Assembly (NCBI GenBank): GCA_934098385.1
Contig: CAKOOJ010000001.1
Coordinates: forward strand, 186,001-250,000
Direction: 5' to 3'
DNA: 64,000 nucleotides
Source of the DNA: an uncultured Bacilli bacterium
GTDB lineage: Bacteria > Bacillota_I > Bacilli_A > RF39 > UBA660
The translations under genes and the position numbers were made by a program. Shown piece by piece: positions 24,336 through 32,726 of the stretch (position 1 is the first letter of the stretch; every line of letters starts with the position of its first letter). The notes beneath the pieces were generated by a model. That model was not told the DNA's origin and did no database searches. It saw only the letters and a list, made by a program, of their open reading frames with translations.

Positions 24336-25265
24336 TTATATAGTAAAACTTGATTCGTCTATAAATTTATAATTTTCTTTAAATTTTAACTCATAAACTA
24401 ACTTTACTAATGCTAAATCTTTACCTTTAGCTTCTAACAAAATATCTATATCTTTATTATATTTCCTTAAGAAATCAATAAATTTAATAAATTCATCACT
24501 ATTTATATATTCATTATGAGTTCTTTTTTCTTTTTTACTTTTTGGACTAGAAAAATGCATTTTTACTTTACACTTTTTATAAGTATTAAATATTCTTTCC
24601 ATATAGATATTTATATCTTTAGTACATTTATTACAATAATGATGATGTATATCTAAACACATTGGAACATTTATTTTTTCACATAATCTTAATGTTTGAT
24701 AAACATTATAACTTTTATCATCATTTTCTAATATTATTTTATTTTTTAAATCATCATCTAATATATTAAATATATCTATAAACCTACTTATACTTTTATT
24801 TATTCCTCCATTTTTACTTCCTATATGTAATATAATATTATAATTAATTTTAAACATATCCATTACTTTTTTTAAACTATTTAACATTTTTATACTTTTT
24901 ATAATAACCTCTTCATTAACACTATTTAGTACACAATATTCATTCTCATGTACATCTACTCTCATATTACTTTCATTAATTAATTTTCCTATATAAATGA
25001 ATTTATCTTTATATTTATTTAGATCTATATCATGTATATCTATAAGTGGGATTAAAGATGCTGTCATTCTAAAAAAGTGTATATTATTTTTTATATTATA
25101 TTTTATTATTTGTTCTAAATTATATAGATTTTCTTTTATTATATTATCTATCTTTATAGATTTATTATTAGTATCTAATTTATTATAGTATGTTAATGTT
25201 GTTGTTTTACTTGATGTAGTATCTATTATTTTACTTATACATGCATATCCTAATCTTATTTTCAT
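24336..25265 (-). CDS. uvsE: UV damage endonuclease UvsE/UvdE
   Basis: 309 residues from the ATG at 25265; a GTG at 25274 is an alternative. The N-terminus MKIRLGYACIS is diagnostic of UvsE. TIM-barrel metal-binding elements follow: FFRMTASLIPL, MRVDVHENEYCVLN, IILHIGSKNGGINKS, IILENDDKSYN, MCLDIHHHYCN, and KMHFSSPKS. The enzyme nicks DNA on the 5' side of UV photoproducts, a repair route independent of UvrABC, common in spore-formers. No LexA box is seen upstream. Confidence 0.92.
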   Translation of the reverse strand: MKIRLGYACISKIIDTTSSKTTTLTYYNKLDTNNKSIKIDNIIKENLYNLEQIIKYNIKNNIHFFRMTASLIPLIDIHDIDLNKYKDKFIYIGKLINESNMRVDVHENEYCVLNSVNEEVIIKSIKMLNSLKKVMDMFKINYNIILHIGSKNGGINKSISRFIDIFNILDDDLKNKIILENDDKSYNVYQTLRLCEKINVPMCLDIHHHYCNKCTKDINIYMERIFNTYKKCKVKMHFSSPKSKKEKRTHNEYINSDEFIKFIDFLRKYNKDIDILLEAKGKDLALVKLVYELKFKENYKFIDESSFTI

Positions 25266-25312
25266 ATTTATCACAATATTATTATGTTTAAAATATATTA
25301 TTTCATGAAAAA

Positions 25313-25334
25313 AACTTACTAATTAAAGTAAGTT
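25313..25334 (-). terminator. Terminator of metG
   Basis: Stem AACTTACT / AGTAAGTT with loop AATTAA; a plus-strand A-run lies to the left. Confidence 0.75.
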
Positions 25335-25335
25335 A

Positions 25336-26952
25336 TTATAATCTAGTAAATAATGCTTCAATAGTTGGTAAAGATAAGTCTTTTTTTGCTTCTATATAAT
25401 TCCAAGAAGGTTTATCAATACTTAAATAAGATCTTATTTTTTCTGCAGAAGAAGACATTATTGGTTCAATATAGTTGCTAATATTTGCTATTATTGTAGA
25501 ACAAGTATAAATAGTATCATTGAATTTATTAATATCTTCTTTAAATGATATCCATGGTGTTTCTTCGTCATAATATTTATTAACTCTATCAAGTAAGTTA
25601 ATTATTATGTTAGCAACTTCTCTAAATTCCATTTTTTCCATATAGAATGTTATATCTTTATATGTTTTTTCTAGTAGTTTTTTCATATCTTCATTCATAT
25701 TTCCATTTGGGATATTTGTTAATCCTTTGAATTTTAATGTTCTATTTATGAAATTACCTAATTTGTTATTTATTTCATTATGAGTTGCATTATATTCTTC
25801 TATTCCAAAGTTTGAATCTCTTTTTTCTGGACCATTTCTAAGCAAATGGAATCTTAGTGTGTCTATGTTAAATTCTTCTGCTGCTTCTAAAACAGTCATT
25901 CCTATTCCTTTACTCTTAGAGAATTTTTGATCGTTGAAATTTAAATATTCACAAGATACTAACATGTCTGGTAATTTGTAATTATCTTCTAGTGCTATTA
26001 AAAGTCCTGGGAATATTATACTATGGAATGTTATGTTATCTTTACCATGAACCATGTACATAATACTATTTTTATCTTTATCCCACCAATTACGGTAATC
26101 TAAATTATTTCTGTTACAAAAATCTATAGTTGCTGTTAAATAACCTAATACAGCATCTATCCAAACATACATTTTTTTATCTTCATAATTTGGTACTGGA
26201 ATATCTACTCCCCATGTTAAATCTCTTGTAACAGCTCTATCTGGTAATCCTTCGCTTAAATATTTATTAGTTTCATTTTGAGCATTTTTTCTCCATTTTG
26301 TTTCATTCTTTTTAACATACTCTTCTATTTTAGGTTGTAATTTAGATAATGCAATGTATAAATTTTTATTGTCTTTTAATATTGTTTTATTACCACAGTC
26401 TAAACATATTGCGCCTTCTAATTCTAATTTTGTGAATACATGTCCACATTCACATTGATCACCTTTTGTTTCGTTTCCACAGTCAGGACATGTTGTTAAT
26501 AATTCTCTATCAGCTACAAACTTTTTACATGTTTCGCAGTAATTATCTGGTTCAATTTTTTCGTAAATATAACCTTTATCATAGATTTCTTTAAATAATT
26601 TTTCAACAGTTTTTTTATGAAATTCGCTTTCTGTTTTAGTATATAAATTATAAGTAAAATTCATTTTCTTAAATGATTCAACAAATTCATTATGGTAACG
26701 TTCAGCAATACTGTTTGGAGTTACTCCTTCTTTTTTTGCTCTTTCTGTTATTGGTGTACCGTGACAATCACTTCCAGATACGTACATTACGTTGTCACCC
26801 ATTAATCTATGGTAACGAGCAAGAACATCACCTGGTAATTGACTTGCTAAATGTCCTAAATGAAGACTACTATTTGCATAAGGCCAAGCTCCACCTATCA
26901 ATATATTTCTTCCGTTTTCATTAATTTTTATATCATTATATATTTCGTTCAT
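25336..26952 (-). CDS. metG: Methionyl-tRNA synthetase
   Basis: 538 residues. A class I synthetase with the HIGH-type motif PYANSSLHLGHL and the KMSKS-type motif KFSKSKG. The connective peptide carries paired zinc knuckles (CETC, CPDC, CECG, CLDC). The C-terminal anticodon-binding helical domain ends at 538 with no EMAP-like tRNA-binding extension, so it is the short form. It charges initiator and elongator tRNA-Met in the cytoplasm. No T-box or SAM riboswitch structure is visible upstream (26,953-27,050). Confidence 0.96.
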   Translation of the reverse strand: MNEIYNDIKINENGRNILIGGAWPYANSSLHLGHLASQLPGDVLARYHRLMGDNVMYVSGSDCHGTPITERAKKEGVTPNSIAERYHNEFVESFKKMNFTYNLYTKTESEFHKKTVEKLFKEIYDKGYIYEKIEPDNYCETCKKFVADRELLTTCPDCGNETKGDQCECGHVFTKLELEGAICLDCGNKTILKDNKNLYIALSKLQPKIEEYVKKNETKWRKNAQNETNKYLSEGLPDRAVTRDLTWGVDIPVPNYEDKKMYVWIDAVLGYLTATIDFCNRNNLDYRNWWDKDKNSIMYMVHGKDNITFHSIIFPGLLIALEDNYKLPDMLVSCEYLNFNDQKFSKSKGIGMTVLEAAEEFNIDTLRFHLLRNGPEKRDSNFGIEEYNATHNEINNKLGNFINRTLKFKGLTNIPNGNMNEDMKKLLEKTYKDITFYMEKMEFREVANIIINLLDRVNKYYDEETPWISFKEDINKFNDTIYTCSTIIANISNYIEPIMSSSAEKIRSYLSIDKPSWNYIEAKKDLSLPTIEALFTRL

Positions 26953-27052
26953 AAATATTCACCTCAAACTAATTACTATTATATTCTATCATATATATGT
27001 ACTTTTTTACACAATTTTATTTCACATAAGAAAAAAAACTAAAAATTTTAGC

Positions 27053-27660
27053 TTATTTGTTTTTTTCTTTTATTAATTTTTTTGTTTTTCCTATATCTTG
27101 ACTATCACCATATTCAATTTCAACATCACTTGTATAAACAATAAATTCAGTATCTAAACCTACATTTTTATAATCTATATCATTTGGTTCTTTAACTAAT
27201 AAATCATAAACTATTGATATTTTATTGGAATATACTCCTAATTCTTGATAAATTGATTCTGTGTAACGTTCTTGTTTGGTAGTACCACTAGAATATCCTT
27301 GTGCTCCGTAATAAGTTCGACTAATAAAATTTTCATTACATCTTTTAATTGCATTTACACCAATATTGTATCTTGTTTTATACCGTCTACTGCTGAATAT
27401 CTTGATTTTATTGATGTATCAATATGAACGTTATCGATATAAACTTTGTAATCTTCTGCTAAATTTTTAGTATACACTTTTAATCTTAAGAATTTATTAC
27501 TAATTCTCCATACTTTTTCTTCACCTAGATTACATGTATACTCACATCTTAATTTAAAAGTTTCATTTGGTATATCCAATTCTTGTTTTAATGTTTGCCT
27601 ATTTTGACTTCATCATCGTTCAATGTATCGTAATTTCTTTTGGTGCTAGCACAACTATAT
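27053..27660 (-). pseudogene. Frameshifted lipoprotein-like gene
   Basis: Three minus-strand segments in different frames read as one protein. A first piece has CASTKRNYDTLNDDEVK, possibly just after a lipobox Cys. Then a 74-codon open piece starts MDIPNETFKLRCEYTC and ends VDGIKQDTILV at 27355. After a one-base shift near 27360 it continues GVNAIKRCNENFISR to KKLIKEKNK and a stop at 27053. There is no intact start. I do not recognise the family; it looks like a secreted protein decayed by at least two indels. It lies between metG and maf. Confidence 0.6.
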
Positions 27661-27681
27661 TAACTTTTCAACTGTCTTTCT

Positions 27682-28278
27682 CTATACAATCCATTCAAAA
27701 TCATTAATATCATATCCTAATTTTTTTAGGTTGTTAAATAATATACTTGGGGATAAACCAAATATAGTATTATAATCACCATTTACTTTTTCTAAAAATA
27801 AACTTGCTTTTCCTAATATAACATAACCACATCTACTTAAAATATTTTTCTCACTATTAACGTACCAATTTATTTCTTCTTTACTAATTTTTTTAAATTT
27901 TATATCACATTTATCATAAAAAGATATAATCTTATCTTTATACATATCATAAATTGTTATACCAGTTATTGCAGTAGTTATATTACCACTCATATCTTTT
28001 AAATTAATATATGCTTCTTCTTTTGTTTTTGGCTTTTCATAAATTTTATTATTATAATAAATAATTGTATCCGCACCTATTATAATTCTTTTACTATTTA
28101 TTTTTTTTCTAACATTCATCACTTTATTTTTAGATAATTCCATTACATATTCTTCTGGTATTTTTTTATCACTATCTTCGTCTATATCACTTACAACAAC
28201 TTCATATTTTAAACCAATCATATTTAATATATCTTTTCTTTGTTTAGAATTAGATGCTAAAACTATTTTATACTTCAT
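27682..28278 (-). CDS. maf: Maf-family nucleotide pyrophosphatase
   Basis: 198 residues. N-terminal LASNSKQRKDILNMIG is the Maf signature (SxSxxR), followed by IIGADTIIYYNNKIYEKPKTKEEA with the catalytic/metal Asp, and GDYNTIFGLS near the C-terminus. Maf proteins hydrolyse non-canonical nucleoside triphosphates such as dTTP/UTP analogues and have been linked to septum control. It is a single gene just upstream of the decayed lipoprotein gene. Confidence 0.9.
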   Translation of the reverse strand: MKYKIVLASNSKQRKDILNMIGLKYEVVVSDIDEDSDKKIPEEYVMELSKNKVMNVRKKINSKRIIIGADTIIYYNNKIYEKPKTKEEAYINLKDMSGNITTAITGITIYDMYKDKIISFYDKCDIKFKKISKEEINWYVNSEKNILSRCGYVILGKASLFLEKVNGDYNTIFGLSPSILFNNLKKLGYDINDFEWIV

Positions 28279-28395
28279 ATCATCACCTATGTAATTATAA
28301 CATAATTTATAAATAATTTTTTTATAATATTTAATTGATTGATATAAATTTATAGAATAACATTGACAAGTAAGTGTAAAGTGTATACAAAACTA

Positions 28396-28424
28396 TTGAT
28401 ATTAGAATATAATGTGATTATAAT
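28396..28424 (+). promoter_or_regulatory. Promoter of the 128-aa gene
   Basis: TTGATA (28396-28401), 17-bp spacer, TATAAT (28419-28424). Confidence 0.6.
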
Positions 28425-28450
28425 ACATTATTGAAAAAAGGAATGATTAT

Positions 28451-28837
28451 ATGAAAACAGACAGAATTTTTATAGGAACCATTAAAAAAAGTACTTATTT
28501 AGAAGATAAAATAAAATTTAATAATTGTGATATAGAAGATGAATTTTCTAGTGTAGATTGTGTTATATATGAAGAATATGGTAGCAATACATATAAAAAA
28601 AAGGCATACTTGTATAAGCTTGATGATGATAAATATATTGATATAGAAAAATTAAGTAATGTTTTAGATTACATTTTGATTAATAAAAAGATAAAGTCTA
28701 ATAGTACACTAATATTGAATACAAAACCAAATGATGAAAATGTTTTATATGTTGATAAAACTACTTTAGTACCATATAAATCAAGATCTAATAATATATC
28801 ATTACATCATTTAAAAAAAACATTAAAAACTAAGTAA
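28451..28837 (+). CDS. Protein of unknown function (128 aa)
   Basis: 128 residues, soluble, very rich in Lys, Asn, Asp and Tyr, with no signal peptide or helix-turn-helix that I can see. It has a repeated Asp-Asp-Lys-Tyr style (YKLDDDKYIDIEKLSNVLDY) and a C-terminal basic tail (HHLKKTLKTK). I do not recognise it. It has its own promoter and a long hairpin terminator that overlaps the stop. Because it lies between a pseudogene and a tRNA-Leu flanked by integrase-arm-like repeats, it may be cargo of a lost integrated element. Confidence 0.55.
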   Translation: MKTDRIFIGTIKKSTYLEDKIKFNNCDIEDEFSSVDCVIYEEYGSNTYKKKAYLYKLDDDKYIDIEKLSNVLDYILINKKIKSNSTLILNTKPNDENVLYVDKTTLVPYKSRSNNISLHHLKKTLKTK

Positions 28838-28853
28838 TCATTTTTAATGTTTT
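28817..28853 (+). terminator. Terminator of the 128-aa gene
   Basis: A 13-bp stem AAAACATTAAAAA / TTTTTAATGTTTT with an 11-nt loop containing the stop codon region, followed by a T-rich tract. Confidence 0.8.
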
Positions 28854-28873
28854 TATTTTGTTTGATATTTTAT

Positions 28874-28925
28874 TCCCACAAAAATCCCACAATTAAATCT
28901 TTATTTTATGTTTGTGGGATTTTTC
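28874..28925. repeat. TCCCACA direct and inverted repeats beside tRNA-Leu
   Basis: Two direct copies of TCCCACAA (28874-28881 and 28885-28892) are followed by an inverted copy (TTGTGGGA, 28912-28919), forming a 12-bp stem AAAAATCCCACA / TGTGGGATTTTT. Closely spaced repeats of this type next to the 3' end of a tRNA resemble arm-type binding sites of tyrosine integrases. No integrase gene is present, so a remnant attachment site is an inference; a plain terminator-like hairpin is the alternative. Confidence 0.4.
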
Positions 28926-28986
28926 CCATAATGTATTATTTTATCAAAAGAAAAAGCACGTAATTGTGCTGTTTTTCCAAAAAAAA

Positions 28987-29073
28987 TGGTACTCCTGGTC
29001 GGGCTCGAACCGACATGTTCTTGCGAACACTGGATTTTGAATCCAGCGCGTCTACCAATTCCGCCACAAGAGC
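28987..29073 (-). tRNA. tRNA-Leu (anticodon CAA), CCA encoded
   Basis: Minus strand starts GCTCTTGTGGCGGAATTGG, with anticodon stem CTGGA / TCCAG around loop TTCAAAA, a long variable arm TGTTCGCAAGAACA (class II tRNA), T arm GTCGG-TTCGAGC-CCGAC and an encoded CCA at 28987-28989. The anticodon CAA reads UUG. Confidence 0.93.
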
Positions 29074-29115
29074 AAGTACAATATGATTATAGCATATATA
29101 CATACAATTGTGCAA

Positions 29116-29721
29116 TTATTTTATCGTTACTTCTAACATATTTATTAAATCATAAACTTGTGTAGAACTTATTATTGAACCTTTAATATCATTTGTTGAT
29201 ACTTTTATACCATTAATTTTGTTAGTACTTAAGTCAATTTCTTTTAAACTTGTCATGAATATTTCTATATCAGTCATGTTATTATTTATAAAACTAATCT
29301 TATTTAATTTAGTATTACATATTCTAGAATTTATCATATTATTATTTTTGAAATCAGTATTTTTTATTTCAGTTTCAAATATATTTAACAATGTTGATAA
29401 ATTATTGTCAAATATTGAATTTTTTATTAAACTATTTGATATATTTAAGCCTAGTATTTTAGAATTTGTTATTGTTATATAATGTATTCCACTATCATGT
29501 ATATTAAGATTAGACATGTCACAATTTTTAAATAAGCAGTTTGTTAGAGTTGAATTAAATATTTTTTTATTTAATATACAATTATCAAATATACAATCTA
29601 TAAAGCTAATAGAGTTAATAATATCAAATACTTCATTTTTGTAATATTTATTATAAATTGTTTCTTCTTCTTTATATGTTGATAATTCTGTATTAATTTC
29701 TTTAAATCCTTTATTCTTCAT
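29116..29721 (-). CDS. Pentapeptide-repeat-like protein
   Basis: 201 residues from the ATG at 29721, which overlaps the scpB stop; a longer frame begins at 29763 inside scpB. From about residue 35 the sequence shows a five-residue rhythm with hydrophobic or aromatic centres (FIDCIFDNCILNKKIF, LTNCLFKNCDMSNLNI, IKNSIFDNNL, IKNTDFKNNNM), the pattern of pentapeptide-repeat right-handed beta helices. Some family members protect DNA gyrase by DNA mimicry (Qnr, MfpA), but this one is more basic and irregular, so no such role is claimed. It is coupled to scpAB in one transcript. Confidence 0.6.
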   Translation of the reverse strand: MKNKGFKEINTELSTYKEEETIYNKYYKNEVFDIINSISFIDCIFDNCILNKKIFNSTLTNCLFKNCDMSNLNIHDSGIHYITITNSKILGLNISNSLIKNSIFDNNLSTLLNIFETEIKNTDFKNNNMINSRICNTKLNKISFINNNMTDIEIFMTSLKEIDLSTNKINGIKVSTNDIKGSIISSTQVYDLINMLEVTIK

Positions 29722-30274
29722 CTTCTTTATATATGGATGTAAATAGTTCTGTTTCTTTATCATCTATGTCTATTTCCATTTTTGGTAAATCTTCTATTGT
29801 TGCTAGTCCAAAATAATCTAAAAATTCACTGGTTGTTTTATATAGATTTGGTCTACCAGGCATATCAGATTTTCCCGCTTCTTTTAATAATCCCTTTGCT
29901 AATAATTTTCTAAGCGTATGAGTACAAGATACACCTCTTAATTCTTCAATTTCTAATCTTGTTATAGGTTGATGATACGCTACTATAGCAAGTACTTCTA
30001 ATGCTGCTTGACTTAATGTATTAGTTTCTGGATTAACGACCATTTTTTCATAATATTCTTTATGTTCGCTTTTTGTAGTTAATTTAAAAGCATCTCCTAA
30101 ATAGGAAATTCTAAGTCCTCGATTTTTTTCTTCATAACTTTTTTTCAAATTTAAAAGCAAATCTTTTGCTTCTGTTTCCGTGATATTCATTATTTGACAC
30201 AATGTACTAAGATTAATACCTTCATCTCCTTGTACAAATAATATTCCTTCTAATATTCCTAATTTTTCTTCCAT
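29711..30274 (-). CDS. scpB: Segregation and condensation protein B
   Basis: 187 residues. Two winged-helix domains with family motifs LEGILFVQGDEGI, TLSQAALEVLAIVAYHQPITRLEIEELRGV and LYKTTSEFLDYFGL. ScpB dimerises and regulates the SMC-ScpA ring that compacts and segregates the chromosome. It lies 4 bp after scpA, the normal order. The start is consistent with the family N-terminus. Confidence 0.95.
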   Translation of the reverse strand: MEEKLGILEGILFVQGDEGINLSTLCQIMNITETEAKDLLLNLKKSYEEKNRGLRISYLGDAFKLTTKSEHKEYYEKMVVNPETNTLSQAALEVLAIVAYHQPITRLEIEELRGVSCTHTLRKLLAKGLLKEAGKSDMPGRPNLYKTTSEFLDYFGLATIEDLPKMEIDIDDKETELFTSIYKEDEE

Positions 30275-30278
30275 TTTT

Positions 30279-30992
30279 TCACTTCTTTTCTAATATAATA
30301 TCACTAAAATTATTCTTTTGAATTATTTTTATTTCTTCATTTTTACTCATTTCTAAAATAGATAAAAAAGTAACTATAATGTAAGGTTTAGTATAATTAT
30401 CAAATAATTCTGTAAATGATACTTTATTTTTTGTTTTAAAAATATTTCTTATTCCTTTTATTCTGTCACCAACACTTAATTCTTTTTTTGTAATCCTAGT
30501 ATTTATTGGCTTTTTTAATTTTTCTCTTTCTAAAAACGTATTAAATGCGTTAATTAAATCATCTAATGTTATAGCATTATCTAATGGAATATCTTTTTTA
30601 AATTCATTTAGATTGGTAGGTAATTTAGTATATACTTCGTTTCTTATACTTTCTAAGTCTTTAAAAGTTCCAGTAATATTTTTTATTCTATCATATTCAC
30701 GTAGTTTTTCTTTTAAATCTTCTTCGTTATTTAATTCATATTCATCATCTTCTTTATCATTATCAATGTTAATTAACATTTTGCTTTTAATATGAACTAA
30801 TTCACTAGCCATAACTAAATATTCACTTGCTACATCTATACTTTCGTTTTTCATAGTATTTATAAATTCTAAGTATTGTGTAGTAATATTATTTAAATTA
30901 ATAGTTTCTATATCCATTTTATTAATTTTTATTAAATGTAAAAGAAGATCTAATGGTCCTTCAAAATCATTTATGGTAAAATTATATGTCAT
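30279..30992 (-). CDS. scpA: Segregation and condensation protein A
   Basis: 237 residues. N-terminal FEGPLDLLLHLIKINKMDIETI is diagnostic of the ScpA kleisin, with YLVMASELVHIKSKMLI next and the C-terminal winged helix (FLSILEMSKNEEIKIIQK). ScpA bridges the SMC heads with ScpB. Its ATG overlaps the stop of the upstream membrane-protein gene (ATGA at 30989-30992), so translation is coupled. Confidence 0.95.
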   Translation of the reverse strand: MTYNFTINDFEGPLDLLLHLIKINKMDIETINLNNITTQYLEFINTMKNESIDVASEYLVMASELVHIKSKMLINIDNDKEDDEYELNNEEDLKEKLREYDRIKNITGTFKDLESIRNEVYTKLPTNLNEFKKDIPLDNAITLDDLINAFNTFLEREKLKKPINTRITKKELSVGDRIKGIRNIFKTKNKVSFTELFDNYTKPYIIVTFLSILEMSKNEEIKIIQKNNFSDIILEKK

Positions 30993-31882
30993 TTACAATC
31001 AAATCCTTTAGCTTTCATATCAAAATTGACTTTATTAACACTAGTATTATAAGTATAATAATTATTATTTATTTTTTTATCATATTCTTTTAAATTAACG
31101 TTACTTGTAAATTTAAAACCATTTATATCTTCTGTAATAGTACTTTCTATACCACTATCATTTAATTCGTTAGATATTTTATTATATTTATCATATTCTT
31201 TTAAATAAGTTGTATTGTTACCATTATCTATATAATTATAGTTTTCTTTAATAGTAGTTAATTTATTATTATCAAAAATAAATTCATATTCATCATTTTC
31301 TTTTGTACAAAACATACTAGCAAGTCCACTTTCATCACTTGATAATTTATAGTCTGGATAATCATTTTCTTTATATTCTTTTATTATACCTTCTATGTTA
31401 ACAAGTGATGTTAATTCATTATTAAAAGTGAATGTAATATTATTATCATTAGTAATCTTTATTATTTCTAGTTCTTTATTATTTTGTTTTAATATTAAAT
31501 AATATCCATAATTATCTAAATCTATATTCTCTTTATTTACATTAAATGAAATACTAGTATTATTTATATTAAAATTGTTTAAATAAAAGCCATTATATTT
31601 TATAGTTGTTTTTGCATTAATATAATTAACTTTTGTTTCTTCTTTTTTGTTATCATCTTCTACAATACTTTTTTTAATATAGGAATCATGGTTAACAAAA
31701 AAATTAACTATTTCCCCATTTTTTATTAAATCTACAATATTATAATCTCCGAAATAATTTGCTATAGTTGGTATGAAAAGTATTATAGAACCAACTATTA
31801 AAAATATAATTATTACTAATATAGGTTTACTAGCCCCACTTTTTTTTACTTTTCCTAATATAATAGGTTCATTGTTATTCAT
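30989..31882 (-). CDS. Membrane-anchored protein of unknown function upstream of scpA
   Basis: 297 residues from the ATG at 31882, which has GAGAGGG upstream; an in-frame start at 31936 has no ribosome site. A short cytoplasmic tail, one transmembrane helix (about 23-45) and an extracytoplasmic domain of about 250 residues, Asn/Tyr/Lys-rich and beta-like, with two Cys (FCTK and the final GFDCK). I do not recognise the family. It is coupled to scpAB by an ATGA overlap, which may only reflect a compact operon. Confidence 0.55.
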   Translation of the reverse strand: MNNNEPIILGKVKKSGASKPILVIIIFLIVGSIILFIPTIANYFGDYNIVDLIKNGEIVNFFVNHDSYIKKSIVEDDNKKEETKVNYINAKTTIKYNGFYLNNFNINNTSISFNVNKENIDLDNYGYYLILKQNNKELEIIKITNDNNITFTFNNELTSLVNIEGIIKEYKENDYPDYKLSSDESGLASMFCTKENDEYEFIFDNNKLTTIKENYNYIDNGNNTTYLKEYDKYNKISNELNDSGIESTITEDINGFKFTSNVNLKEYDKKINNNYYTYNTSVNKVNFDMKAKGFDCK

Positions 31883-31921
31883 GTTAACCCTCTCATTCTC
31901 TAAAAAAATTATAACAAAAAA

Positions 31922-31943
31922 AGAATAATTATTCAATTATTCT
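31922..31943 (-). terminator. Terminator of the 253-aa gene
   Basis: Stem AGAATAATT / AATTATTCT with a 4-nt loop; the plus-strand A-run at 31914-31922 supplies the T-run. Confidence 0.7.
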
Positions 31944-31950
31944 AGTAGTT

Positions 31951-32712
31951 TTAATAATTATTTTTCTTTTTGCTAAGTATTTTAATGCCTTTTTTATCAT
32001 TATTTCTATTACTATTTAATTCATTCATATATGACTCTAATTTTTCTTTTTGTGTTTTTAAGTAATCTAGTTTTCTGTCTATATCATCTAATTTTTTCTC
32101 ATTATTTTCAAAAGTGTTATTTATTTCCTTTATATCATTTATTATTTCTTTTATTTCTTTATCTATATTTTCTAAATCATCTTTATTTTCTAAATACTCT
32201 TTTAATATTTTTCTTTGTTCATCATTATTTTTATTTTTTAAATTACCTATAATTTTTTTTATTTCTAACTCTTTAGTTTCTTCATTGATGCTATACACAA
32301 CTGTGTTTAGTTTTCCTTCGTATCTAATTGTTGCAATTTCATTTGTATTTTGATTCATTGTTATAGTTAAGGCATTTAATAAAGTTGGATTGTTTTCGTA
32401 ATCTTTTATTTCTTCAATAGTCATTTTTTCTAAAGCATCAAATACTCTTAGTTCATCTAATAATAAATATTTGTTATTAATATAATCATTTAAATATTTA
32501 AATTGAGTTATTATGTTTAAGAATAAAGGTAATAAGATTGTTGCTCTTACTCTAAGTGTACTGTTTTTATCTAAATCAATTTTTTTTAAATTATATATAT
32601 TTATTTTATAATTATTGTCTGCTATATATTTTATTGTATCAAGTGCCATAGATACTTGAAACCCAAGACTTATTAATATTGTTAAAATGTATAATATAAA
32701 TATTTGTACCAT
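31951..32712 (-). CDS. Membrane protein with C-terminal coiled coil, unknown function
   Basis: 253 residues. Two hydrophobic stretches (1-24, and about 57-70 with LLPLFLNIITQF) lie in the N-terminal third. A central soluble part (TITMNQNTNEIATIRYEG) follows, and a long, very charged coiled coil runs from about 170 to 240 (IDKEIKEIINDIKEINNTFENNEKKLDDIDRKL). I do not recognise the family. It is 14 bp downstream of miaB on the same strand and ends in its own terminator. Confidence 0.5.
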   Translation of the reverse strand: MVQIFILYILTILISLGFQVSMALDTIKYIADNNYKINIYNLKKIDLDKNSTLRVRATILLPLFLNIITQFKYLNDYINNKYLLLDELRVFDALEKMTIEEIKDYENNPTLLNALTITMNQNTNEIATIRYEGKLNTVVYSINEETKELEIKKIIGNLKNKNNDEQRKILKEYLENKDDLENIDKEIKEIINDIKEINNTFENNEKKLDDIDRKLDYLKTQKEKLESYMNELNSNRNNDKKGIKILSKKKNNY

Positions 32713-32726
32713 AAATTTTTACCTAC

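Noticed and set aside
26953..27050. T-box or SAM riboswitch upstream of metG
   Set aside because: The gap is short and lacks T-box elements (no GGGTGG-type antiterminator) or SAM-I helices.
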